A stretch of DNA of 64,000 nt from Flavobacterium soli DSM 19725 (GTDB lineage: Bacteria; Bacteroidota; Bacteroidia; Flavobacteriales; Flavobacteriaceae). Shown piece after piece: positions 16,177-25,342 of the stretch. The DNA is taken from assembly GCF_000422705.1 (NCBI RefSeq), contig NZ_AUGO01000014.1, positions 1-64,000 on the forward strand, read 5' to 3'. Within the stretch, counting starts at the first letter, position 1; each line of letters opens with the position of its first letter. The position numbers and the translations under genes were made by a program. The notes below the pieces were generated by a model, which did not search any database, was not told the origin of the DNA, and saw only the letters and a list, made by a program, of their open reading frames with translations.

Positions 16177-17022
16177 ATGAAAAAAATACTTGTAGCTACA
16201 GCACTATTTTTAGTAAGTCTTCCTGCGATTTCACAGGTAAAAACGCCTCAAGCGAGTCCAAAAGCAACAGTAAATCAAACCGTTGGTTTATCAGAAGTTA
16301 CCCTTGAATACAGCAGACCAAGTGCAAAAGGGAGAACGATTTTTGGTGATCTTGTTACTTTTGGGAAACTATGGAGAACTGGAGCAAACCAGAACTCAAT
16401 GGTTACTTTCAGTGATGATGTTGTCATTGACGGAAAAACGTTGAAAAAAGGAAAATATGCCATTTTTACTACTCCAAAAGCAGATAGTTGGGAAGTTTTC
16501 TTCTACACTGATACTCAAAATTGGGGAACTCCAGAAAACTGGGACGAATCGAAAGTGGCTTTGAAAACTAGCGTAAAACCGGAAACTTTAGGCAGAAAAG
16601 TTGAAACGTTTACAATTGCTGTAAATAATTTGGATAACAATTTTGCACATTTGGAAATTTCTTGGGAAAAAACTTTAATAGCAGTTAAATTTGAAGTTCC
16701 AACTCATAAGACGGCAATGGCAAGTATTGACAAAGCCTTGAATGGTCCTTCAAAAGACGATTATTATGCAGCAGGAACCTACTTCTTTCAATCTAACGGC
16801 GATATGAATAAAGCGTTGGAATATGTAAACAAGGCATTAGAAATGAGCACGGATAAACCATTTTGGCAATTGAGACAAAAGTCTTTAATTCAAGCAAAAT
16901 TAGGTGATAAAAAAGGTGCTATTGAAACTGCAAAAGCTTCATTGGCTGCTGCCGAAGAGGCAAAAAACAATGACTATGTTAAAATGAACAAAGACAGCAT
17001 TGCTGAATGGAGTAAAAAATAA
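16177..17022 (+). CDS. DUF2911 domain protein with C-terminal TPR-like repeats
   Basis: A 281-residue secreted protein with a signal peptide (about 1-19). The DUF2911 region (about 25-165) begins with the repeated ASPKATVNQTVGLSEVTLEY pattern and has the GRTIFGDLVTFGKLWRTGAN block that defines the family. The C-terminal 100 residues are helical, with TPR-like spacing (GDMNKALEYVNKALEM and GDKKGAIETAKASL). The function of DUF2911 is unknown. It is transcribed alone between its own -7 element and a strong terminator. Confidence 0.85.
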   Translation: MKKILVATALFLVSLPAISQVKTPQASPKATVNQTVGLSEVTLEYSRPSAKGRTIFGDLVTFGKLWRTGANQNSMVTFSDDVVIDGKTLKKGKYAIFTTPKADSWEVFFYTDTQNWGTPENWDESKVALKTSVKPETLGRKVETFTIAVNNLDNNFAHLEISWEKTLIAVKFEVPTHKTAMASIDKALNGPSKDDYYAAGTYFFQSNGDMNKALEYVNKALEMSTDKPFWQLRQKSLIQAKLGDKKGAIETAKASLAAAEEAKNNDYVKMNKDSIAEWSKK

Positions 17023-17042
17023 ATTACTCTTTTTATACAACT

Positions 17043-17073
17043 AAAACACCGACAATCAAGTCGGTGTTTTTTT
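17043..17073. terminator. Terminator between the DUF2911 and symporter genes
   Basis: Perfect 11-base arms (17043-17053 and 17060-17070) with T and A runs on either side. Both converging genes can use it. Confidence 0.88.
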
Positions 17074-18796
17074 ATGCTAAAATTTCAGTTTCTTTTTTCG
17101 GAAGTATATACTGGAACAGTACTGATAATACAATAGTTAATATGGCTCCAATGAAGTTTAGCCATAAATAACCCAGCTTTTCATCGCCACTTGGATAGAT
17201 GTGAATGGCATAATAATAAATGAAAAATATCGTGATTTGGCTCACTACAGCTCCCCAGAAAATAGCTTGAGCCTTTACATATTTGATATAAAACCCAACC
17301 AAAAATATTCCGAGGACGGTTCCGTAGAAAATCGATCCGATGATGTTGACAAGTTGAATTAGATTTTCGAACAACGTTCCGATACAAGCGAAAAGAATAG
17401 CGATAATTCCCCAAGCCAAAGTGAATAATTTTGAAGCATTCACAAAATGTTTCTCTGATTTTTCGCCTTTTACATTTCGTTTATAAATATCAATTACAGT
17501 TGTGGAAGCCAATGAACTCAAGCCCGAAGCGGTTGAGGACATTGCAGCACATAAAATTACAGCCAACAATAATCCGATAAAACCTCTTGGCAAATAATTG
17601 ATAATGAAGTGTATAAAAACATAATCGGCATCACTGGTTTTGTCTTTCTTATCTGCTTTTCCAATCAATACTTTTGCTTCATCGCGAATGCCTTTTTCTT
17701 TTTCGGCCAAAGCCATAATTCTGGATTTCAACACTTGATTTTCCCTATCAATATTCAATTGATTGGCATAATCTAATGTAACTTGCTTTTTTTCTTCTGA
17801 AACAACAATCAATTTTTCTTCTAAACTTTTATATTCAGCTGCATAAATGGAGGTTTCTATCGTTTTTTTGCTGTTTGGATTGAAGTTGATTGGAAGTGTT
17901 TGAAATTGAAAAAAAACATAAACCATGACACCTGTCAAGAGAATGAAAAATTGCATCGGTACTTTCATCAACCCATTGAATACAAGTCCCATCTGGCTTT
18001 CGCGGATAGATTTCCCCGACAAATAGCGTTGCACTTGAGATTGATCGGTTCCAAAATAGGAAAGGGCTAAGAATAGACCACCTGTAATTCCGCTCCAAAA
18101 GGTATAACGACTTTCAGGATTGATCGAGAAATCGATGATGTTCATTTTGTCATTTGCACCAGCAATTTGCAAAGCATTCGAAAAGGTAACTTCTTCTGGC
18201 AAATAGCTGATGATTAGATAAAAGGCAATAAACATTCCCGACATGATGATGAACATTTGCTGCTTTTGGGTCACATTCACAGCCTTCGTTCCTCCTGTGA
18301 AAGTATAGATGATGACCAATGTTCCGATGGCGATGTTCATTTGGGTCAGATCCCAACCTAAAATAGACGATAAAATAATTGCTGGAGCATAAATCGTCAA
18401 CCCCGTCCCCAAACCTCTTTGGAACAAAAATAACAGTGCTGCAAGTGAACGTGTCTTTAAATCGAAACGTTGTTCGAGGTATTCATAAGCGGTATACACC
18501 TTTAATTTATGATAGATGGGAATAAAAGTATAGCAAATGATAACCATTGCAATTGGCAAACCGAAATAAAACTGCACGAATCCCATTCCGTCGTTAAAAG
18601 CTTGCCCTGGTGTTGAAAGAAACGTAATGGCACTGGCCTGAGTCGCCATTACCGAAATTCCAACGGTGTACCAAGGTGTTTCGTTGTTGCCTAATATATA
18701 GTCGTTTACGTTTTTACTTCCTTTGGTTTTCCAAACACCATAAAAAACGATAAACAAAAGTGTGAGGATCAAAATAGTCCAGTCTAATTGCTGCAT
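17072..18796 (-). CDS. Sodium:solute symporter family transporter
   Basis: A 574-residue SSS (SLC5-like) protein with about 13-14 helices. The start (WTILILTLLFIVFYGVWKTKG) and the ATQASAITFLSTPGQAF segment in helix 2 are typical. A soluble insert of about 100 residues (around 300-400, KTIETSIYAAEYKSLEEKL onward) interrupts the helices. It is seen in Bacteroidota members of the family. The substrate cannot be read from sequence. It lies at the end of the PIG-L / 35-residue peptide operon, so a sugar or N-acetylated compound released by the deacetylase is a plausible cargo. This is inference. Confidence 0.9.
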   Translation of the reverse strand: MQQLDWTILILTLLFIVFYGVWKTKGSKNVNDYILGNNETPWYTVGISVMATQASAITFLSTPGQAFNDGMGFVQFYFGLPIAMVIICYTFIPIYHKLKVYTAYEYLEQRFDLKTRSLAALLFLFQRGLGTGLTIYAPAIILSSILGWDLTQMNIAIGTLVIIYTFTGGTKAVNVTQKQQMFIIMSGMFIAFYLIISYLPEEVTFSNALQIAGANDKMNIIDFSINPESRYTFWSGITGGLFLALSYFGTDQSQVQRYLSGKSIRESQMGLVFNGLMKVPMQFFILLTGVMVYVFFQFQTLPINFNPNSKKTIETSIYAAEYKSLEEKLIVVSEEKKQVTLDYANQLNIDRENQVLKSRIMALAEKEKGIRDEAKVLIGKADKKDKTSDADYVFIHFIINYLPRGFIGLLLAVILCAAMSSTASGLSSLASTTVIDIYKRNVKGEKSEKHFVNASKLFTLAWGIIAILFACIGTLFENLIQLVNIIGSIFYGTVLGIFLVGFYIKYVKAQAIFWGAVVSQITIFFIYYYAIHIYPSGDEKLGYLWLNFIGAILTIVLSVLFQYILPKKETEILA

Positions 18797-18799
18797 TGG

Positions 18800-18907
18800 C
18801 TATGAAAAGTATTGCATTAGGACATAAAAAATCAAAATATAAACTGCATTGGCGACAAGCACCAATGTGTAGTTTTTTTTCCAAGCTTTAATTTTTTTAT
18901 CTTCCAT
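18800..18907 (-). CDS. 35-residue single-helix membrane peptide
   Basis: A very short reading frame (36 codons with stop) between PIG-L and the symporter. It starts with a charged MEDKKIKAWKK segment and continues with one hydrophobic helix (about residues 14-32, LVLVANAVYILIFYVLM). The stop is 3 bases before the symporter ATG, and the start is 6 bases after the PIG-L stop. This exact packing and the membrane-type composition argue for a real gene, perhaps an accessory subunit of the symporter. I recognise no family. Confidence 0.65.
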   Translation of the reverse strand: MEDKKIKAWKKNYTLVLVANAVYILIFYVLMQYFS

Positions 18908-18913
18908 AAATTG

Positions 18914-21418
18914 TTATTTTTTTGATTGAATCGAAATCATATTCGCCAACAACCTGTAAGCTCCCGAAACACCCGATGGTAATTCTCTAAAGAAACTTAA
19001 ACCTGTGTAAATATAATATCCTTTTCCATAATTAGCGACTAATAGTGCTCCGTTTTTTGGATTTTCTCCCGTATCATTAGAAGATAAAATAGGAGTGAAG
19101 GCTTTATCCCATTGATCTGGATAATACAAGCCTTGCTCTTGAACCCAACCTGTAAAATCAGTTGCAGTGATTTTGTTTGGAGTATTCAGCACGTGATGAT
19201 TAGGTTGCAAAAAACGGACTTCAGCATCTTCTTCCGTTACACGGTCTCTTGAAATCTTAAGTGCGAAAGGTGCTAATTCTTTTGTTACAAATTTTCCACT
19301 TGTGTTGTATTGCACGATCATCGTTTTTCCTTCTTTTACAAAATCAAATAAAGTAGATTGCTTGAATTCCAGCTCATCAATGGTATTATAGGCGCGAATT
19401 CCAACCATTACAACATCAAATTGTTGTAGTTTTTCTTTTTCAATTTCAGATGGTTTTATAATTGTCACTTCATACCCCATTTGCATCAAATATTCTGGAA
19501 CTTCGTCTCCCGCACCCATGATATAGGCGATTTTTTCGCTTCCAGTTTTGATATCGAGCTTTATGAATTTTGCCACAGAAGTTTTCAAAACTTGCTGATT
19601 GGAGATGTGTTCGTAGTTGATAACAATTTGTTCTTTATCAAATGTTTTGCCGTCAATTATAGCGATTGCTTTAGCTTCGATCTCACTAGCATTTGCTGGA
19701 GGAGTGATTTCGAAAGTAACTGTTTGTTCAGCACCTTTTCGAGCAATTTCAAACGGAATTTCCGTTGGAGTGGCTTTCCAACCCGATGGCAATTCTAGAT
19801 GTAAATTTCCTTTGATATCATTTCTACCAGCTTTTATTTTCACACTAACGGTCTTGTGTTTCTGGTTGTTGAAAATTTTTACCTTGTCTAAAAAAGTAGT
19901 GGTAACATCTGGCACAATGTCGAAAGGTTTATAGACTTCGCCTTTCACCTCATCATTATATTTATAGACAACGAAACGTTCATACGGAATCAAAACTCCG
20001 TCGATGCTAATGATAAATTCAGTTTTTACTTCTCTAATAATATCCGGAATCCCTATATTTTGTTGTTCATCCACACGATACATTCCAACCGTTCCTTCTT
20101 TTTTAAGCCAATAAGGTTCTGTAAAAGCAATGTTTTCTGGAATCCTGATGTCAAGCTCAATATTTTCATCAACATTCTTGAGCAAAGCTTTATTTTGTAA
20201 AAAATCTTTTCCTTCAGGAAGAATCTTGATAGATGCCAAATCAATTTTGACAGCACTTCGGTTGATGGCTTCAATTCTCAATTTCATCAAACTTCCTGGA
20301 GTTGCCTCTTGATTTTCGGCGACAGCCTCTAAATAAAGACCTGCACATGCGGCAATGATTTCCTTGATTTCCCTCGATTTAACGGCTTTCCAATGTTCAT
20401 CTTCAAGTTTCAGAATCATCGAATAGGCTTTTACCAATTCAGAAATGCTAGCGGAAGGATTTTTAAAATCGAAGTTTTTTTCTACATTTTGCAAAACGGT
20501 CCCAATGGCATTTCCGCCTTTGATTCGGTTCCAAGACGTGTCGATTCCTTCAAAAAGATTATTTTTTTCTTTTGGAGCATTTCCTTTGATTAATTCCAAA
20601 TATTCTAAATCATCTCCACGGCTTCCCGTACTTCCAAAACCTTGCGATTGATGACGGCTTCGGCTTAGAGCGGCAATTTCCTGATTGGATTTTCCCAAAG
20701 ATTCATAATAAACTCCTGTTGGCAAATTGATTAAAGCCGATTTGTCTGCCTTGTCAAATTTATCTTTTCCACCATAAAACCACCACGAAGTATTGAAAAG
20801 CAAGCGTTTTGGTTGCCAAGTAGTAACCAAATCTAATTGACTCGGATAGAAATTTTTATCATTTGTAATTTCAAAGGCTTCTTGCGAAAGCATTGCCGAG
20901 GAAGTGTGATGGCCATGAGTTGTTCCTGGTGAACGATGATCAAAACGGTTGATGATAACATCCGGTTGGAACTTTCTAATAACATAGACCATATCACTCA
21001 AAACCTGGTCCTTGTTCCAAACTTTTAGGGTTTCATTCGGCACTTTTGAGTAGCCAAAATCATTTGCACGCGAAAAAAACTGTTCGCCTCCATCAATTTT
21101 TCGGGCTTCAATTAACTCTTGGGTTCTAATAACCCCTAGAAGTTCTCGCAATTCGGTACCAATTAAATTTTGCCCGCCATCACCTCTGGTTAATGATAAA
21201 TAACCTGTTCTCGCCTTTTGGCTATTGGCCATATAGGAAATAAGTCGGGTGTTTTCGTCATCTGGATGGGCTGCAATATAAAGGACAGAACCAAGAAAAT
21301 TTAGTTTTTGAATTTGATGGTAAATTTCAACTGCATTTGGTTTTTTAGGCTGTTGAGCATTGCTGTTTTGGAAGCAAAAAAGAAAATTTATAAGAAATAA
21401 AATCGAAAGCTTGTGCAT
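18914..21418 (-). CDS. Large secreted PIG-L (LmbE-like) deacetylase
   Basis: An 834-residue protein with a signal peptide (about 1-21). The PIG-L domain (about 40-300) has the zinc site AAHPDDE at residues 49-55, the LSLTRGDGGQN segment and HRSPGTTHGHHTSS with further histidine ligands. Family members remove N-acetyl groups from sugars. The remaining 500 residues hold Ig-like/NPCBM-type beta domains and a C-terminal glutamine-amidotransferase-like segment (VVMVGIRAYNTIDELE, VQYNTSG). It is the first gene of the operon with the 35-residue peptide and the symporter. This suggests extracellular deacetylation followed by uptake. Confidence 0.85.
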   Translation of the reverse strand: MHKLSILFLINFLFCFQNSNAQQPKKPNAVEIYHQIQKLNFLGSVLYIAAHPDDENTRLISYMANSQKARTGYLSLTRGDGGQNLIGTELRELLGVIRTQELIEARKIDGGEQFFSRANDFGYSKVPNETLKVWNKDQVLSDMVYVIRKFQPDVIINRFDHRSPGTTHGHHTSSAMLSQEAFEITNDKNFYPSQLDLVTTWQPKRLLFNTSWWFYGGKDKFDKADKSALINLPTGVYYESLGKSNQEIAALSRSRHQSQGFGSTGSRGDDLEYLELIKGNAPKEKNNLFEGIDTSWNRIKGGNAIGTVLQNVEKNFDFKNPSASISELVKAYSMILKLEDEHWKAVKSREIKEIIAACAGLYLEAVAENQEATPGSLMKLRIEAINRSAVKIDLASIKILPEGKDFLQNKALLKNVDENIELDIRIPENIAFTEPYWLKKEGTVGMYRVDEQQNIGIPDIIREVKTEFIISIDGVLIPYERFVVYKYNDEVKGEVYKPFDIVPDVTTTFLDKVKIFNNQKHKTVSVKIKAGRNDIKGNLHLELPSGWKATPTEIPFEIARKGAEQTVTFEITPPANASEIEAKAIAIIDGKTFDKEQIVINYEHISNQQVLKTSVAKFIKLDIKTGSEKIAYIMGAGDEVPEYLMQMGYEVTIIKPSEIEKEKLQQFDVVMVGIRAYNTIDELEFKQSTLFDFVKEGKTMIVQYNTSGKFVTKELAPFALKISRDRVTEEDAEVRFLQPNHHVLNTPNKITATDFTGWVQEQGLYYPDQWDKAFTPILSSNDTGENPKNGALLVANYGKGYYIYTGLSFFRELPSGVSGAYRLLANMISIQSKK

Positions 21419-21507
21419 GGATGAGGGTTTAATTTTGCAATGGCTTCAAATATACTAATTATATAAAAGTAGATTTAGGATTTAGATTTCTTTAACAAGG
21501 AGAGATA

Positions 21508-21538
21508 AAAAAAAGACCCAAATAGGGTCTTTATCATT
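21508..21538 (-). terminator. Terminator of the His/Lys-rich protein gene
   Basis: Eight-base arms (21512-21519 and 21525-21532) with a long T run on the minus strand, just after the stop codon at 21539. Confidence 0.8.
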
Positions 21539-21994
21539 TTAATGCTTTTCTTTTTTAGGATGGTGTTTTTTACCTTTTTTCTTTCCGTGGATTTCCTTGT
21601 GTTTCTTTACAGGTTTTATTCCGATGGTTTTTTGTGGACCACCTCTATATCCTTTATAGTATTTTACTTTGTGTTTTTTATGATGAATATAGGGATTTGG
21701 ACCATTATAATCCGTTATCACAACTTTATAACCACTATACAAATCATAGGTTCGGTATCGATAAGGCAATCGTGAAGCTCTAACCCATTTTCCATTTCCA
21801 TAGTAGATAAAGCGTGATGCTCTAATATCATAATAGGCTTCCACATCGGGCAGATAATAATAATTGACATCGTTGTAACCAGCAGGTCCCCAAGCTGGTG
21901 GAGTTCCAATATTTACGTTTACGTTTATCTGGGCTTCCGCAAAACTTGTAATAAACAAAGTAATTCCGACTGTAATTAATTGTAATGTTTTCAT
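21539..21994 (-). CDS. Secreted protein with His/Lys-rich tail, hypothetical
   Basis: A 151-residue protein with a signal peptide (about 1-21). The mature N-terminal half is rich in tyrosine and aromatic residues (NVNVNIGTPPAWGP, YYYLPDVEAYYDI). The last 45 residues are dominated by lysine and histidine (HHKKHKVKYYKG, GKKKGKKHHPKKEKH). The tail could bind metal, nucleic acid or the cell surface; this is speculation. Proteins with the NVNVNIG start and tyrosine-rich body are, as I recall, common in Flavobacteriia, without known function. Monocistronic. Confidence 0.7.
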   Translation of the reverse strand: MKTLQLITVGITLFITSFAEAQINVNVNIGTPPAWGPAGYNDVNYYYLPDVEAYYDIRASRFIYYGNGKWVRASRLPYRYRTYDLYSGYKVVITDYNGPNPYIHHKKHKVKYYKGYRGGPQKTIGIKPVKKHKEIHGKKKGKKHHPKKEKH

Positions 21995-22118
21995 AGTTGT
22001 AAAAATTTAGGATTGATAATTTTAAATTATATTAATTTTTAAACTAATATATTATATGTGGGAAGCCAATAAGTATGCCAGTAAGTAAATAGGTGGAAAT
22101 CTTGATAGTTACTGGAGT

Positions 22119-23993
22119 TTATTTATAAATGATTGTTCGTGGTTTTCCAAGTTCAAAATCCTGAAAGCCAAAATCTTCACTCTGGAATGAATTGGTATTG
22201 ATGATATTCGTTCCTTGTCCAGGAATACTAGGGTAGTAGGATAACGACAATTGGAAGGAATTGAAAACTAAAAAGTCATTGCTAATGAGCAATCCGATAC
22301 CAACGGATGAAAAAAGCTTGCTTTGAGAAATTCCCTTTTTTTCTGTTCCAAGAATAGCACCTGTATAATTAAAATAGGGATTGAGCCTGAAACCCCATAA
22401 GTCCCAAGGCGAATAAAACTGTGTTTGCAGCGAAAGCACTACCTTTTTGGTTCCAAAAGTAGCACTATTAAAGCCCAGAATTCCAGCCCCATTTCGACCA
22501 AAATTTCCAGCTCCAAAATTACTCTGAAAATGGGTGTCTTGGTTAATGGTCAAGTAATCGCCATTAGTAGGAAGCCTGTTCGTGCCTAAAATAACTTGTG
22601 GTTTTATAAACTGACGGAATTTCCACCGGTTGCCAATATTCATCAAATTGGTAAAATAATTTGCTTGAAAGGTAAAGGCGGTTTGTTCGGCTTTTGAACC
22701 ATTAAAAAAAGTTCCATATTCAAAATTCGTACTCAAATAGCCCCATTTGAAATAATTTCCATACGAAGCCCGAGCTCCGGCATAAATTCTGTCAATGCCA
22801 TTCTTTTTTTGAACTCCTCCCGTCAAGCCATATACTTTCCCGACAGGTACATCCTCAATGATTCCATAATTAAAGAGGTATTCATCCTCCACATATTGAC
22901 GTGAAGAAATACCAATCCCGCCAAGAAAAAAATGCTCATTCGAATAAAAACTGATACTGTCATATTCAATTGTAGGCCGTTCCTTATACTTTACCGTTAA
23001 AGCTCGTGCCGCAAAAATCAGGTTGGAAGTTCGGTCATCTTCTGTATTCCCTTCAAAAAGACGAAAAGAGTGGCCTCCCCATACATCTACCGATTCATAT
23101 TTGAAATTCTGGAAAGCAAAACTATTCTCGCTATTGGCCAAAGTGTCTCTTCTAAAAAGTTCCTCCACAAAAACACCACCTGCCCATCTAGTGAAAGGGG
23201 AGAAAAAGGTTCGCTCAACATTGATGCTCTTACGATAATTGTCTTCAAGATTTTTTTCATAGAACACTGTCGTTTGGATAAACGTGTTCATGATATTAGG
23301 AACGCGATAACTCATTCGGTAGGCATTCTTTCCATCGTCAATACGGTTCATGAAACGGTTGTTGAACTCATGACCTGAACCTAGAAAGTTTCGCTCATTG
23401 AGTTCTAAACTGGTTCTGGAAGTGGAAGCCGAAAATTTTGGAATCAAACTCCAAGAATCTAAAACCCGAATAAAAACATCTACTGAATCTGAGTTTGCAG
23501 ATACTGGCTCGGCCGAAATGATCACCTGACGCACATACCGTTGTGAACGAATCAAACGCTCACTTTCACGAACTAAAAGCGAATCCAAAGGTTTATTTCT
23601 TCGAATTAAGATCACATTTTTAATCGCAAGTTTGCTGGTTTTGATGTGAATCCGATTACCCGTTCTTTCCGCCCAATTTCGTGCTTTTTTTGTAGTATCG
23701 CTAACCGAAAAACCAAATGGATCTAGTGTTTGAATGTCAATATTCCTAACAATCTTTCCTTCATAATTCTTGTAAACTCTTTTTTTGGGTTTACGGATGG
23801 GATTTGCTTTTTTCTTTTCCGTAGGTTCAAAAATAAGCTTGTGTAGCATTTTTGTAAAGCCTCTTTTCTTGGAATATTTCTCGATGTTTTTATACATCTG
23901 GGTCGAGTCTTTCTTAGTTGGTTTTTCTTGCGAGAAACCAATGCTGCAGGTGCAGATACTAAAAAACAAGATCAGAAGATAATTGGAATTCAT
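22119..23993 (-). CDS. BamA/TamA-like outer membrane barrel protein
   Basis: A 624-residue outer membrane protein with a signal peptide (about 1-22). Residues about 75-200 look like a POTRA-type periplasmic region (GKIVRNIDIQTLDPFGFSV, then VRQVIISAEPVSANSDSVDV). The rest is a beta barrel with alternating aromatic strands ending in a C-terminal strand. The frame is open from a TTG at 24002, but the ATG at 23993 gives a normal signal peptide. Only one POTRA-like unit is visible, so it is not the essential BamA; a TamA-like role is possible. Its promoter lies in the 24 kb spacer. Confidence 0.75.
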   Translation of the reverse strand: MNSNYLLILFFSICTCSIGFSQEKPTKKDSTQMYKNIEKYSKKRGFTKMLHKLIFEPTEKKKANPIRKPKKRVYKNYEGKIVRNIDIQTLDPFGFSVSDTTKKARNWAERTGNRIHIKTSKLAIKNVILIRRNKPLDSLLVRESERLIRSQRYVRQVIISAEPVSANSDSVDVFIRVLDSWSLIPKFSASTSRTSLELNERNFLGSGHEFNNRFMNRIDDGKNAYRMSYRVPNIMNTFIQTTVFYEKNLEDNYRKSINVERTFFSPFTRWAGGVFVEELFRRDTLANSENSFAFQNFKYESVDVWGGHSFRLFEGNTEDDRTSNLIFAARALTVKYKERPTIEYDSISFYSNEHFFLGGIGISSRQYVEDEYLFNYGIIEDVPVGKVYGLTGGVQKKNGIDRIYAGARASYGNYFKWGYLSTNFEYGTFFNGSKAEQTAFTFQANYFTNLMNIGNRWKFRQFIKPQVILGTNRLPTNGDYLTINQDTHFQSNFGAGNFGRNGAGILGFNSATFGTKKVVLSLQTQFYSPWDLWGFRLNPYFNYTGAILGTEKKGISQSKLFSSVGIGLLISNDFLVFNSFQLSLSYYPSIPGQGTNIINTNSFQSEDFGFQDFELGKPRTIIYK

Positions 23994-24153
23994 CAGCAGC
24001 AATTAGAAATTGTTGAAAAGTGCATTATGTATCAAAAATAATGTATTTAGTAGTGTAATTTGCAAATCAGATATGATGTACGGGTGTTAAACTAAAAACA
24101 ATTTCTAATTGCTTGATAATGAAATTTTATAGAAGTGTAATTTTTTTCAATAG

Positions 24154-24537
24154 TTATTCTCTGTAGTTGTCGCGATCATCATCCATTGGGGTAGGCATTT
24201 TTTTCATCACTAAGCCCGAAACACCAGCTTGAACTGCCATTCCAAGTAGTTTTTTGAAAATACCTCCGGATGAACCTACAATTATTTTTTTGGTAAGGAA
24301 ACCACTAGCCAGGCCTACGCCAAATTTTAGCGCCTTACTTTTAAAACTGTCAGAAGAAATAGTTTCACCAATCGAGGACACGGCTTCACTGATTTTTTCC
24401 TTTACTATATTAACGGGATTCAATTGATCAACTGTGAACTCAAAATGTCTCTTGAGCAAATCCAGTTCGGCCCTTTGCTGGTTTTCCATAATTCGGATGG
24501 CTTCTGCCAATGATCGATCGTCTTTAATTACTTGCAT
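24154..24537 (-). CDS. Small helical protein next to the holin-like gene
   Basis: A 127-residue protein. The N-terminal half is helical and charged (ENQQRAELDLLKRHFEFTVD), and the C-terminal half has Gly-rich hydrophobic segments (FGVGLASGFLTKKIIVG and LLGMAVQAGVSGLVM) that probably insert in or contact the membrane. It overlaps the holin-like gene upstream by 14 bases, so the two are co-translated. No domain recognised. With the YtxH gene they form the small membrane-stress group I recall from flavobacterial genomes. Confidence 0.65.
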   Translation of the reverse strand: MQVIKDDRSLAEAIRIMENQQRAELDLLKRHFEFTVDQLNPVNIVKEKISEAVSSIGETISSDSFKSKALKFGVGLASGFLTKKIIVGSSGGIFKKLLGMAVQAGVSGLVMKKMPTPMDDDRDNYRE

Positions 24538-24886
24538 TTTTCTTCTCTTTAAAGATTTCGTTAATCAGATAATTGTTCAATTTATCATCCAGCCATGGTT
24601 TTCTCATCTTGATAAAAACAACTGCCATAACCCCATAAAACAAGGCTAATGCAAAGAAACCATAATAGTTTTTTCCTAGTAATTCTCCTAGATAGAGTGC
24701 CATTCCAACCGTCAATAACACAAAAAATAAAGCAATAATTGCTACTATAGCAAACCGTGAAGCTACCGAAGCAAAAACATCTGTTACCTTATCGATCGTT
24801 TTTAAACGATTGACTTCGAGGGTCGTTTTGACATATTGTTCTGCTTTTTCATAAAGCATTTCAACCAAGATTACTTTATCATTCAT
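24524..24886 (-). CDS. Holin-like (DUF1469/YqjE-type) membrane protein
   Basis: A 120-residue protein with a charged N-terminal helix (about 1-35) and two membrane helices (about 45-68 and 74-94). It has the layout of the phage holin superfamily III / YqjE-like proteins. In bacteria these are associated with stress-induced small operons rather than phage. No lysis gene is nearby, so a phage origin is unlikely. It starts 77 bases after the YtxH stop, with a terminator-like hairpin in between. Confidence 0.72.
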   Translation of the reverse strand: MNDKVILVEMLYEKAEQYVKTTLEVNRLKTIDKVTDVFASVASRFAIVAIIALFFVLLTVGMALYLGELLGKNYYGFFALALFYGVMAVVFIKMRKPWLDDKLNNYLINEIFKEKKNASN

Positions 24887-24905
24887 AATATTTTGTGTTT
24901 TATTT

Positions 24906-24958
24906 AAAAAAAAAGTAGGTCCGTCAAGTAGCCCAAAATAGGTTTACTCAACGGACCT
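24906..24958 (-). terminator. Terminator-like hairpin after the ytxH-type gene
   Basis: On the minus strand the arms 24958-24942 and 24933-24917 pair over about 17 bases with several G-T pairs, and a run of T follows. It lies between the YtxH-like and holin-like genes. It may terminate most transcripts and let some read through. Confidence 0.7.
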
Positions 24959-24963
24959 TACTA

Positions 24964-25242
24964 TTATTTTACGTTGCTTTCAACAGTCTTTTTAGCATCT
25001 GCTGCAAGTTCTTTTCCTTCATTATAATAGTTGGAAGCATCGTTTTTAACGCTTTCAAATTTTGAAGAAATGGTTCCAATAACATCTTCATATTTCTTTT
25101 TGATGTCATCGATTGATCCTTTGCCTTTATCGGCAATTTTCTTACGTGTGTTGGTTCCTTTATCCGGTGCGAATAAAATTCCTAAAATTGCTCCTGCAGC
25201 TAATCCTGCTAACGCTCCTAATACTACTTTACCTGAGTTCAT
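24964..25242 (-). CDS. YtxH-domain protein
   Basis: A 92-residue protein with the YtxH signature. A hydrophobic N-terminal helix (VLGALAGLAAGAILGILFAP, about 7-26) is followed by the DKGTNTRKKI segment and a long amphipathic helix (about 35-90). YtxH proteins are induced by general stress in Bacillus. Function is unknown. It heads the small membrane-stress group with the holin-like gene and the 24154 gene. Confidence 0.85.
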   Translation of the reverse strand: MNSGKVVLGALAGLAAGAILGILFAPDKGTNTRKKIADKGKGSIDDIKKKYEDVIGTISSKFESVKNDASNYYNEGKELAADAKKTVESNVK

Positions 25243-25342
25243 ATCTAATTGTTTTTAATTAATAATTTATTTTAAATTTTTTGTAAAAGATATAGCGGTC
25301 TTTTACAGGTATTTCTTTTTCAAATTGCAATGATTCCCACCT

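Noticed and set aside
24524..24886. Prophage holin
   Set aside because: No lysozyme, tail or integrase genes are near; the neighbours are YtxH and membrane stress genes.
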